From Adiantum capillus-veneris (Eukaryota > Streptophyta > Polypodiopsida > Polypodiales > Pteridaceae), in NCBI GenBank assembly GCA_014529385.2, contig CM043971.1, positions 60,716,709-60,780,708 on the forward strand: DNA of 64,000 bases. The letters are read 5' to 3'. The notes below the pieces were generated by a model. The model was not told the DNA's origin, made no database searches, and saw only the letters and a program-made list of their open reading frames with translations. Within the stretch, counting starts at the first letter, position 1, and every line of letters starts with the position of its first letter. A program made the position numbers and the translations under genes. This document shows, in pieces, positions 53,011 through 62,720 of this stretch.

Positions 53011-53539
53011 CTGTGGGAGGATATCAGAAACCAAAAAGATGGTGGTGTTACTTTACAACCAGCACATATCCGTGAGATAAACATCAATCACAAGTTCTTC
53101 CCAGGGGATATACGATCTCTATATAGGGATTCCAGGTTTGTCGCATATGTAGAGAGGAAACCACACTTTCTAAAGACTTTGCCATCTTTCATAGGAGAAC
53201 TTGAAACAAAATCAGAGGTTAAAAAAATGGTACCTTCGCAGTGGAAAGCCACACCAAAAAGGATGGATACCAAGAGCTTGCATGAATTGATGTCTTCTCC
53301 TATACAATGCACACTTTATCTCTCAAAGCTACTAAAAATTAGACCGCATCTATGGGGCCAAATGGGCAAAAACCTCAAAAACATGGGGTTGAAAATCCCT
53401 TCACATGACCAACTTGCATATGAAAACAGGGATGACACCATGACTAAGAAACCACAGACAAAGCCAGTACCAGTAAATAAGGTGGTGACTACTGTGAAGG
53501 AGAAGAAGGAAACACCACCTTACCACTTGAGTACCAAGG

Positions 53540-53918
53540 AGTAAATACATTTGCTATATTAGATGGTGGGGCATGAATTTCCATTGCAGCCAAAGAGATA
53601 TGGAAAAAATGGGGAAAGCCCGCTCTTATGAAAACTCGAATGAAAGTGCAATTAACAGATGAATACGTGGAGAAACCGATAGGAATATTAGAACAAATTA
53701 TTGTATCCTTGTGTGGCATTGAGTATGAACACACCTTTTCCATAATGAATTTTGACAAGAGCAGCAACTTTGATATCATAGTGGGTAGACCATTCATGCG
53801 TCAGCTCAAAATGATACAAGATTGGGGTGATGACTATATCTACTTGAGCCACAAAGCTATCACAACGAAAATTAGTGTCAAAGATCATAGTTATAGAGAT
53901 GTAGAACGAACCCATTAA
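53540..53918 (+). pseudogene. retropepsin-like domain 1 of element 6
   Basis: TFAILDGGA (catalytic Asp in DGG) is followed by a TGA, then ISIAAKEIWKKWGKP, a beta-rich middle, and FDIIVGRPFMRQL with DWGDDYIYL, the distal Gly-Arg-Pro motif of plant retrotransposon proteases. Length (about 120 codons) is normal. One stop beside the active site inactivates it as read. Confidence 0.7.
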
Positions 53919-54072
53919 CATACCTGAAGAATAGACAAAAGCTGTTTCGAAGATGTGAACTCCAAAAAAAAGTGCAAATGAAAGTAGATAAAGGAGAAAA
54001 GTTTCCAAGTTCAATGTCAAATGTTCAACAAACATAAGATCAAGAGAAGAACACGGATAAGGAAGAAGTCAA

Positions 54073-54426
54073 TTGTCTCCTACTACGATAATCAAATCTA
54101 GTATATGCAAAGAAACAGGACTCAAAATCACAGGTTTAGCTGTGATAGATCCAAAAGCAACAAAGAATCTAATGACTTATGGAATGTGGATCATGATGGG
54201 AAAGCCACCAATCAAAGAGAAAGAGACGATAGTGTACACAAGTTCTAAAACACCAATTCCTAACTTCAAAGTGGCAGAAGTTGTACTCAAGTTGAGTATT
54301 GGTGAGTATAAGGATTCTTTTCACATAATTGACTCCCATCACATCAAGGAGAGTCTGACTCTGACAGAAAGTTGGAGGAACATCTTCTTTCAACCACAAG
54401 GAAAAGCTTCAACAACAACACCATGA
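54073..54426 (+). CDS. retropepsin-like domain 2 of element 6
   Basis: This 117-codon frame reads GLAVIDPKATKNLMTYGMW, then GKPPIKEKETIVYTSSKTPI, KVAEVVLKLSIGEYKDSFHI and LTLTESWRNIFF. The D-P-x-A-T start, the beta-strand spacing and the terminal L…SW pattern match plant retropepsin-like domains of the DPSATHNF type. No stop interrupts it. Two protease-like units in tandem in one element are unusual. Confidence 0.5.
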   Translation: MSPTTIIKSSICKETGLKITGLAVIDPKATKNLMTYGMWIMMGKPPIKEKETIVYTSSKTPIPNFKVAEVVLKLSIGEYKDSFHIIDSHHIKESLTLTESWRNIFFQPQGKASTTTP

Positions 54427-56895
54427 GAAGCCCCAAAAGCACCGCAAATCCATGCAGAGAAGAAATCGCCAACCACTGTGGAGAAAGGTAAAGCAAAGGT
54501 AAACACTGAAGTATATAAACTTTGCAAGACAACTTTACCCTCAACGAGCTTCCGTCAAACTTTGCACGAAGCCTCTACATCAAGAGCCAAACAATAGGCA
54601 ATGCGATGGAAACCAAAACAAAAAGTCTACCAACCAAAGTTTTCATCACCAAAAAGCATCTAGAAGAAGCCAAAGAATGTCAACCAGGTGTTGGTATCCA
54701 AAAAGCACATCAAAGTCAAAGACCCACTTTGGATACATGAAGCACAAGCTCAACCACAACAACAAGAGGTGACACGGTGGGTAGCACCAAATGAGTCAAT
54801 CACTGCTCAAAGCTACTGCCAAGGAAACGTTAATGTTTGGGCCAAAAAGCCTAAAGTAACAGCCTAGATCTACTTGCCTCAACCAAAGAGTTCTACAAAG
54901 AGCAAGACAAGCTATGAACACAAGACAAACAGCTCAATCAAGAGAAAGAATTACAACAAAAGGCAAAAGCAAACATCAAAGCAACCAACAATGTAACAAT
55001 TTTGGATATCGAAGTCAGACCTTTGCCAAGCTACCCAAAAAACACAAATGCAACAGTGGATGATTCTAGTCAAGCTACTCGAAGCACAAGGATTTTATGC
55101 ACGTAACACCCAAATATGGTTACCAAAATTTGTGGCTCAATCTGGCACAACCAAGAGAAATTAGGTAGCACAAGCTTCTATCCAAAGGCAGGCAATGACA
55201 ACCAAAAGCCAGTAGAAGCAAATTGCAACCAAGACTACTCCAATATACAGATAGATACCTCGTCAAATCAACTAGGAATTAGGGCTTCTACAATGGAAAT
55301 TATCAGATATGGATATCAAAGGCTAGTGTCCATCAAGTCGTCGAGAAAAAGAATCAAATGCAAAAGACGGTCACACAAGGACCAAAAACAAGATGGGTTC
55401 CAAAATCGATAGTGGAAAATCAATCACAAAGAACCCACACACAGATTCACTTGCTTATCATGGGAGATAAAGCACAAACTACATAAGTCTTTACAAGAGG
55501 TGAAGGACTTGTTTCACAAAGCAGTGGGAACATACGACAAGCAAGTCAAGAGGAGCCAAAGTATGCCAGCCTAATCGAAAAAGTGGTGGCATCCATAGAC
55601 CACCAAAATGAAAGAGGCCTAAATTTCCAAAACTTATGGAATTGGGTCTCTTCCCTTGAATAGGTAAGTCCAAGTCGTCATTAAACATACATGGCATAAA
55701 AATCAAAGTTTGGTAGCTAAGCCACTAAATGAGCGAGGTATTAGTCCCAAACCTTCATGTAATATTCTCTGTGGTATAAGCGTCTTATTTATTCTAGGTA
55801 CTGCTCAAGCTAGAAGAGTTGAGCATAATTACATTGTGTTGCTCATGCTGGAATAGGTTAGCATAAGGGTCGAAGTCATTGTAATATAGTGGTAAGTGAT
55901 GGAGGAAGTCCAAAAGACACTCACACACTCAACATAGTGAGGAATGAATGGAGAAGCTTCTACATCAAAAGCCCTTCTTGGAAACATGGAAGCTATTGAG
56001 ACATCTTTTGATGTCACATGTGCTATAGTTGTTCCTTGAAGCAACCATCAACTCCATCCCTTACACTGCATGCTTTTGTTTGAAAAAAAATCATATGCAT
56101 ATAGAGTGTCCCATAATTGGAACTTGCATTGGGCACTCTTCCTTTGTTTCTCCCAAGCACTCACCTTTAATGATAGGTACTTTAAGTTCAAATGCTCAAC
56201 TCCAATAAGAGCGTATACCAAAGCAACTTTTTTCCCATCGGTTTTTTTTTTTTGGTCATCCAGGTTTTAAGACCCTAATCTAGACACACTCATCATCAAC
56301 TTCTTGTATATATTCCTTCAATAAGAAAATGGCTACCCAAATCAATCAGCATCGACTTGGAGAAAAAATTGTAGGTCTCCATATGCTTATCAAGAGAACC
56401 TTTTATCTCCCAGGTTGCCAACAAAGATCCATCAAACAATGCAAAGTCAAAGAATGGCCTACAATGACAAGCAATGACAAATTCAGGAAGAGAGTCATCA
56501 ACAACAATCAAAAGTAGCTCACACAATACTTCAATGTTGGTGACCTATTGAGGATGACTCAAAAATTGCGGTGGACCTTGAAAGCAAATACATTATAAAG
56601 TGCTAGCCACAAAGAGGATCAGTTCTACAAGCTCAGACACATCAACACCCACCTATCTTTACGGCGGCTAAGATTGGCAACAAAGAGGCGAATACACAAC
56701 AAGTAGAAAACTTGCCTTGAAAATCAAAGATCAAATCATGTATCAACAACATGGTAGCTATGCATCACTCAAAGGAAGGGGGGAGCGTCATCAATGACAA
56801 AGAACTTCCGAAGCTAAAGACTAACCTTGAAGACAAAGTTGAAGAAAACCCTATGACAAGACTACACAAGGTCATGTCAAGGGATGACACGCATT
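54427..56895 (+). other. long 3' tail of element 6 without recognised genes
   Basis: A-rich, Lys/Gln/Thr-biased short frames (for example 54522-54740, 55116-55412, 56329-56517) without RT, RNase H or integrase motifs. They may be remnants of the element's coding region or captured DNA. Confidence 0.5.
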
Positions 56896-56908
56896 AGGAA
56901 GGGGGGAA
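56896..56908 (+). promoter_or_regulatory. polypurine tract of element 6
   Basis: AGGAAGGGGGGAA immediately before the LTR start TGTTTGAGGACAG. Confidence 0.8.
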
Positions 56909-57340
56909 TGTTTGAGGACAGATCAAACGGGCGTCCACCTGGTCGGACACGTAGCCGAACACCACTTTTGTACTCTATTAATTTTCTAAGCTAGTGTAGT
57001 AATACTCCGTGTAAATCTTGATTATAGAGTAGTGGATCAATCCCCTGAGTTGTAATGATCTAATTATATTTGTAAAAGTCCATGTGAGCCTGCCACTAGC
57101 CATTTAGAAAGCCCTAGGTATAAAGGTCAATAACCTTAACGTGAAAGAAGTCTTATCTTTAGAAGAAGAAGAAGCTCTACAAACGTACGCTCAAGGTACG
57201 AGCTGCTCCAAACTTGTAATCATCGTAGCTAATGATTTGGTAATCCGTTTTCAATTCCGAAACTTGCATTATGTTCCTCTTTCTTGCTCTTTCAATTAAG
57301 TGTAAGCATTGTTAGTTTTGTTGTGGTTTGCGATTACGCG
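56909..57340 (+). repeat. 3' LTR of element 6 (end approximate)
   Basis: Starts TGTTTGAGGACAGATCAAACG after the polypurine tract; includes CTAGGTATAAAGGTC (TATA-like, about 57113) and a GAAGAAGAAGAAG stretch. No second copy in the window, so the right end is inferred only from the change of sequence character near 57340. Confidence 0.5.
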
Positions 57341-57344
57341 TTGA

Positions 57345-58554
57345 TGGAGCAAAAGATGTCGTGCAAACACTCACACATCCAGAAAACTCAACACAATACA
57401 AGGAATTTACTGCCTCACCTCACTCACCACCACTAAAAATCTCCCTAAAAATTCTACCCACAAGCTCAATTCAAACTCCAAACGCCTCAACCTACAAGCT
57501 CTCGCCTGCCCGCAGACACTACAAGGTGAGTCGAGGTGATCAACATTGGAAATCATGCTTGATGGTGACCAAAATATACAAGAAACCCCATCAAAAACCC
57601 AAAAATTCCAGCCACAAAATGCCACTCTCAAACCATTGCAAAGCCTTCACCAAACTCCACTCTGTTGGACTCTTTGGAGTAGCGCCAACCCTAATGGCAC
57701 CGATACACGGTCACATAGTCTTGCCGAAAGCCGCACCTTCTTCCCTCAATTCCTTGCACACACACACATACATGGAAACCTAAGAAATTACATAGACTCT
57801 CCCAAGTGCAAAATTGAAGAGAGAAATCTCTCATTCACTCCTCCACACACTCGAAAACAAGACGCGAACGCGACGGGACTGCACTAGACCACCTGTAGGA
57901 ACCCTGCTTCCTTCCCCACACAGAGAGGTGAAAGTGCCAAAACTTGGATTCCAAAATGATCCGTAAGCCCAAGAACTCACGGAATCGTCACTGATGTGGC
58001 ACTTTGATGCCTTTTTTTACCTTTTTTTGGCCCAGTTTTGGCCAGTTTTGACCCCCGACAGGCATTTTTCGCGGGAAAAACCCCAAATGGACTCCAAAAT
58101 TCACCAAATTTTTTATGCTTGATCCTCAATACCCAAATCACTTTCCCACATCCCCATATTCTATTTCTGGCCACTTCTAGGGCGGTGCACGCATCACCGC
58201 AAATCAGGCACCGTAAATAGACAGTTACTGCATGTTTCAAACTTCTCGAGCGGGATGAGAGTACCCATACTTGTCACTTGCATTATTTACATTCTAGAAA
58301 TCTCAAAAACATTATCTAGAACCAAAATAAGCCACCTAAAACCATATCCAAGGCCCCGATACCCTATACGGGCATGTACATGTGTTCGACTGCTAGCGCG
58401 CGAACCTGACTATTCACAATGTGTATACGTTGCATCTTTTTTTGAACTTGAAACCACGTTGCAAAGCTCCCAAATGCCTGTATTTACATCTTTTTGTACA
58501 TATGACCATGCATATAAGTGCTACTTTGTACACGTCAAAAGCGGTCTATCATCA
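57345..58554 (-). repeat. candidate 3' LTR of element 5
   Basis: The right end on the minus strand reads TGATGATAGACCGC directly after a purine-rich AGAGGGTGGGCAA, the arrangement seen at the 3' LTRs of elements 2-4. No partner LTR is present to confirm it or its left limit. The plus-strand ORF at 57328-57783 inside it shows no known domain. Confidence 0.4.
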
Positions 58555-58565
58555 TTGCCCACCCT

Positions 58566-59470
58566 CTAGGTAGAGCATTTATTCTCAACCAAGAGACTAT
58601 TTGCATCTGGAACCACATCCCTCGCAAAATATTTCTTCAATCGATACCCATTTATTCTATAGCGCAAACGTTCACCAGACAATTTTTCCAACTCATAGGT
58701 GCCATTATGAAATACATGCTTCACTCTGTAGGGACCCAACCATTTGTCCCTCAACTTCTTTTGAAAAGTAAAATCCAAGCGAGAATCATACTTCATCACA
58801 AGATCTCCCTCTTTGATCTCTTTCTCCGGCAGCCTCTTATTCATTTTCTCCATCCTTGTCTCTGCTTGTTGAAGATAATAATCACTGGCTTTCTCTCTAT
58901 TCATTCGTAGTAGCAACTCTAGAGAAAGAATTCTTTCTTTCAACTTGTCATTATGCTCACCTTGCATTTTGCACAACAACTTCAAGGCATCCAACTGCAC
59001 TTGTATGGGCATAAGAGATTCCTTTCCATAAAAAATTTCATATGTTGTAAACTGTGTTGACACTCTATACGCAGTTCTATAAGCCCACAAACACTTTTCC
59101 AAGTCCAAATCCCACTCTTTAGGATGCTCTCTACCATACTTTGATAGCATCTTCACAATTTTACCATTGCAGTTCTCAACCAGCCCATTGCATTGTGGGT
59201 AGTAAGGAGAAGAGTGCCTATGCTAAATTTTCAATTTCTCCATGAGAGCAGCAACAAGTTTTCCCCTAAACCCTGGTCCACTATCAGAAATGATAACCAT
59301 AGGAGCTCCAAACCTGCAACACTCCTGTTCATATAAAACAGAGGCCACTCTTCCTACTGTTACATCTTTTACTGCTCTTGCCTCAACCCATTTTGTCAAA
59401 TAGTCCACAGCCACAAAGGATATACCTTTTGCCATTGTTGGTCCTCGGCATTGGACCTATAGCATCTACT
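58566..59470 (-). pseudogene. pol: integrase core and C-terminus of element 5
   Basis: The catalytic core is split among frames: WGVDAIGPMPRTN in the upstream frame, VAVDYLTKWVEARAV and ISDSGPGFRGKL in 59223-59435, then a stop (TAG at 59223) and HRHSSPYYPQCNGLVENCNG leading into 58566-59156. The Asp, Asp and Glu residues of the DDE triad are all visible. The C-terminal part has KWLGPYRVKHVFHNGTY. Frame changes at about 59385 and a stop at 59223 make it inactive. Confidence 0.88.
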
Positions 59471-60340
59471 CCCCATTTTGCAAATGCATCAAAAGACATT
59501 ATAGATTTTTGAGGCTCAGCCAAAAGCTTCCGATTTGCAAACACTTGGCATTCATGGCATGACTTGCACCAAAAATAAGCATCTCTCATCATAGAGGGCC
59601 AACAGTAACCTGCTCTCAAAACACAAAAGACAACCTGATCCTTGCCTTGATGGCCTGTTTTGTCATGGCAGTGCTCCAAAATCAAGCCTATATCTTCTTT
59701 GTATGGAACTTTTCTCAAAATGCTATGCTTTCCATAAAGCATGAGATCCTCACCTACCAATGTGTAGTTTCTTGCTTTGGCAACTATTCTCTGACGCCGA
59801 ACTTTTGACATGCCCTCTGGACATTTCCCTTTACTAAGAAATACTTCTACATCTTGCAATGATTCCCTTTCTGCATACAAGGCTTCCTTGACCTTTAAAG
59901 GAGCTACCAAGGCATCCAACTTGTCCCAACTCATCAGCTTCTTTATTTTGGCCATGAGGAACATGCTTAAACTGTATCCTCTCAAACTCATGCAAAAGCT
60001 TCTTTATGCCATAGAACCACTTCTTCAAATTGTCTTTCTTAACATTCCACAAACCAAGCAACTGATTCATGACTAGCAACGCATCCCCTTTTGCAATGAC
60101 CCTCTTCAATCCAAACTCAACACACTGCTTCAACCCAAGGAAAAGCGTGAGATACTCGGCCTCATTGTTGCTTTCAACTTCATCAAGATTGTAAGCTCTA
60201 GAAAAGATTACATCGCCTTTTGCGTTCTTAATGACTACCCCACCACTTGCCTTTTGAAGTACTTTCCTGTATGCGCCATCAAACATCATTTTATACGCAT
60301 CTGTAATATCTACTTCATCTTCATGATCATCCTTGTCCAC
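59383..60340 (-). pseudogene. pol: second RNase H domain and integrase zinc finger of element 5
   Basis: 60340-59834 contains MMFDGAYRKVLQKASGGVVI, SNNEAEYLTLFLGLK, IAKGDALLVMNQLLG and HVPHGQNKEADEL, a complete archaeal/plant-type RNase H pattern. A frameshift near 59940 leads to 59991-59383, with CHDKTGHQGKD and WCKSCHECQ (integrase zinc-binding HHCC) and the first core Asp. Confidence 0.88.
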
Positions 60341-60360
60341 CCTTGGGTAAGATGGAAGCT

Positions 60361-60384
60361 CCCCCCCCCCCCCCCCCCCCCCCC
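60361..60384. repeat. poly-C tract, 24 bases
   Basis: A homopolymer giving a Gly run in the minus-strand frame; likely a length-unstable site. Confidence 0.9.
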
Positions 60385-60545
60385 TTATGTACCACTATGT
60401 CTCCCAAGTGAGCTTTAACAGAATTATCCACTTTAAACTCAAACTCGTACTCTTGAAGCTCCAAAGTCCACTTTAAGATGCCCTTTCTAGGCTTCAAATG
60501 TTGTACTACATCAGGAAAAAGATTCGATGTGGTGAGCACATAGAA

Positions 60546-60997
60546 CATTAGGCAAAATTTGGACCCACAAAGGGGCCCTTTAAGGAGTTTGACTTTACCT
60601 CTCTCGACCAAAACGGGCGCATGGAATTTTTTTTGCAAATAAACTCCAAAGTTGGCGGAGGTTTGATAATTAGAATGTCCTCTTCAAGATCTATCTACTG
60701 ATATATAGCACGCCATGAGATTCCTCATGTTTTAGAAGATTCTTTTTTTGATTCACTTATGATGTGACAACTCTGTCAGAATCTAAGTGAATCAAAAAAA
60801 GAATCTTCTAAAATATGAGGGATCTCATGGCGTGCTATATATCATTAGATAGAGCTTGAAGAGGACATTCTAACTACTAAACCTCCGCCAACTTTGGAGT
60901 TTATTTGCAAATTTTTTTCCATGCGTCCGTTTTGGTAGAGAGAGGTAAAGTCAAACTCCTTAAAGGCCCCCTTTGTGAGTCCAAATTTTGCCTAATG
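60546..60997. mobile_element. 452-bp hairpin (foldback-type) insertion in RNase H of element 5
   Basis: Two arms of 214 bp (60546-60759 and 60784-60997) are near-perfect reverse complements around a 24-bp loop. Ends are CATTAGGCAAAATTTGGAC and its complement. No coding and no target-site duplication obvious at these borders. The flanking codons (…LLPQK | FYVLTT…) join in the correct order with respect to homologous elements, showing a clean insertion. Confidence 0.88.
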
Positions 60998-61595
60998 CTT
61001 TTGGGGCAACAAATAGGTTTTGAACCTTCGACGAGCAAGAACCACGGAAAATACCCATTGTTCCATTTCTGTGTAGGAGAACTCGCTTACATTCTTCATC
61101 TTGCTCTCAAAATAAATTGGCTTGAAGTTCCTTCCTTGCTTTTGTAAGAGAACTGACCCAAAAGCTACTGACCCCACACTAATGGATACATAGAAAATCG
61201 ACTGCAAGTCAGGAGGACTCACTGTTGGTAAAGCACACAATACCTCCCTAATGCCATCAAAAGCCTGTTGCATGTCTTGATTCCATTCAAACCCTTGAAC
61301 TCTCTGAATCAATTTCTGGAGAGGATACACATACTGACATAGCATCCAGAAAAACGTGACAAGTACCTGAGCTTATGCACAAATGATGCTAAATCCTTTG
61401 TGTTGTTGGGCGGATCCATAAGCAATAAATCCTTAACTTTCTCTGGGTCAGCTTCTATTCCATTTTGGGAAACCACATGTCCTAGCAAATGGACTCTGGC
61501 ATGAGCAAATTTACACTTCTTTGGGTTGAGTTGCCCACCCTCTTGTTGAAGCCTTTCAAAACTCAACCTCAACTTCTCCAAATGTGTGACCCTGG

Positions 61596-62260
61596 ATGTT
61601 AAACCGAAGGGAGACAGCGCATGTAGACGAGAGGAGAGAGAGATGACACCAACATGTACAAGCCCCAAAGTGTGTCTACTGATCACACGAGATGCTTTTA
61701 TATAGAGGGGACCAGGGTGCTATATATAGAGATACTATATATAGCTCAACACCCCCACTCAACTGAAGGTCCCTAACTGTGGATGAGAAAACCCTTGGGG
61801 GCTCAAGGGAAAAACCCACATCTCTATATATACCCACCGTTATATTAAAATATTTTAAATATACATTTACAATGTTCAAAGGATCTACATCACTCCTATT
61901 TTACAATGTGCCCTTTCAAGGGTCTTTAACAATATATGCAGTTGAATTGATGCAAATTCTTCAATATATTTGAGCAGCTTGAATATCTTTGAGCCTCTAC
62001 ACACATTTCTTGATGTGACTTTCATCCTGTAAACAATATCAACTCAAGAAACATATCGAAACGTGAAGGCTAGAAATAACCACATCACATTGTCCTTACA
62101 AACGGTTCGCGACGCCGCTGTGGAGACGACATAGAAACAAACATGATGCCGATGCAATCAAATGTGCAAATGACATAGAAGCTAATGTAATATTAATGTA
62201 ATCACATGTGCACACATATATACAAAGCTGAGATGTATGAACATATTGGGGTCCCCAAGT
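61596..62260. other. AT-rich stretch, possible LTR remnant of another element
   Basis: Contains several TATATATA-type stretches (61700-61745), a CAACACCCCCACTCAACTG segment and AAAACCCTTGGGGG…GGGAAAAACCC, which remind me of the downstream part of plant copia LTRs. No partner LTR or internal region was found, so this is a weak call. Confidence 0.25.
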
Positions 62261-62269
62261 TCTCAATAG

Positions 62270-62720
62270 CTGACAGTTGTCATCATCATGGCTTTACACA
62301 GCATGGCATAAGAGACGCTCAGAAAAGCTTTAAAATAGCAATCATCATGGTTCTACATACCATGGCATCAGAGACGTTTAGTTCAAATCAAATAAAACTG
62401 TAAAATAGTAATCATCATCATGGCTTTACGTACCATGTCATTAGAGATGCGTACAAAAAACTTTGAGATGGGAATAAACATCATGAATTTACATACCATG
62501 ACATCAGAGATGCTTTCTTCAAATAAAAAATGTAAAATAGTAATGGCCATCATGGCTTTACGTACCATGGCAACGTAGACGCTAGTTCTGTGCAAAATCT
62601 GCAAAACCTCAAGACAATAAAAACAGTAAAATAGTAATCGCCATCATGGCTTTACATACCATGGCAACATATATAGATGCTAGTTTTGTGAAAAATCTGC
62701 AAAACCTCAAGACAATGAGT
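62270..62720. repeat. degenerate minisatellite, six units of 59-94 bp
   Basis: CATGGCTTTACATACCATGGCA-like cores start at 62287, 62346, 62419, 62482, 62551 and 62645, each with TAAAATAGTAATC upstream and CAGAGACGCT-like sequence downstream. The last two units also share TCTGCAAAACCTCAAGACAAT. Confidence 0.8.

Larger units (their letters stand above)
48560..57340 (+). mobile_element. element 6: gag/protease-only LTR retrotransposon (LARD- or TR-GAG-like), 5' end not found
   Basis: Plus-strand order: repeat leader, Gag-like ORF, three zinc knuckles, coiled-coil region, two protease-like domains, long non-coding tail, polypurine tract AGGAAGGGGGGAA and an LTR start TGTTTGAGGACAGATC at 56909. 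No reverse transcriptase or integrase motif is visible between 50635 and 56900. Such elements depend on enzymes from relatives. No matching 5' LTR was found to the left; the left boundary is therefore only approximate. Confidence 0.65.
58555..61595 (-). mobile_element. element 5: 3' half of a Tat-like gypsy retrotransposon
   Basis: Contains the integrase, both RNase H-like domains and the C-terminal end of reverse transcriptase. Sequence homology stops at about 61595 in RT, upstream of which protease and gag are absent. It is broken by frameshifts and a 452-bp hairpin insertion. Its pol is distinct from elements 2-4 (different integrase and RNase H wording), so it is another family of the same clade. 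Confidence 0.85.
60341..61595 (-). pseudogene. pol: RT thumb and first RNase H domain of element 5, split by a hairpin insertion
   Basis: 61595-61340 carries GGQLNPKKCKFAHARVHLLG and PNNTKDLASFVHKLRYLSRF (end of RT). 61345-60998 continues with KLIQRVQGFEWNQ, FGSVLLQKQGRNFKPIYFES and RRRFKTYLLPQK. The hairpin at 60546-60997 then interrupts; the frame resumes with FYVLTTSNLFPDVVQHL and KWTLELQEYEFEFKV. The catalytic RT palm is missing. A poly-C run (60361-60384) lies in the linker. Confidence 0.87.

Noticed and set aside
57328-57783. 151-codon plus-strand ORF as a host gene
   Set aside because: Composition is Thr/His/Lys-biased with no domain, and it lies in a region that probably belongs to an LTR or flank.
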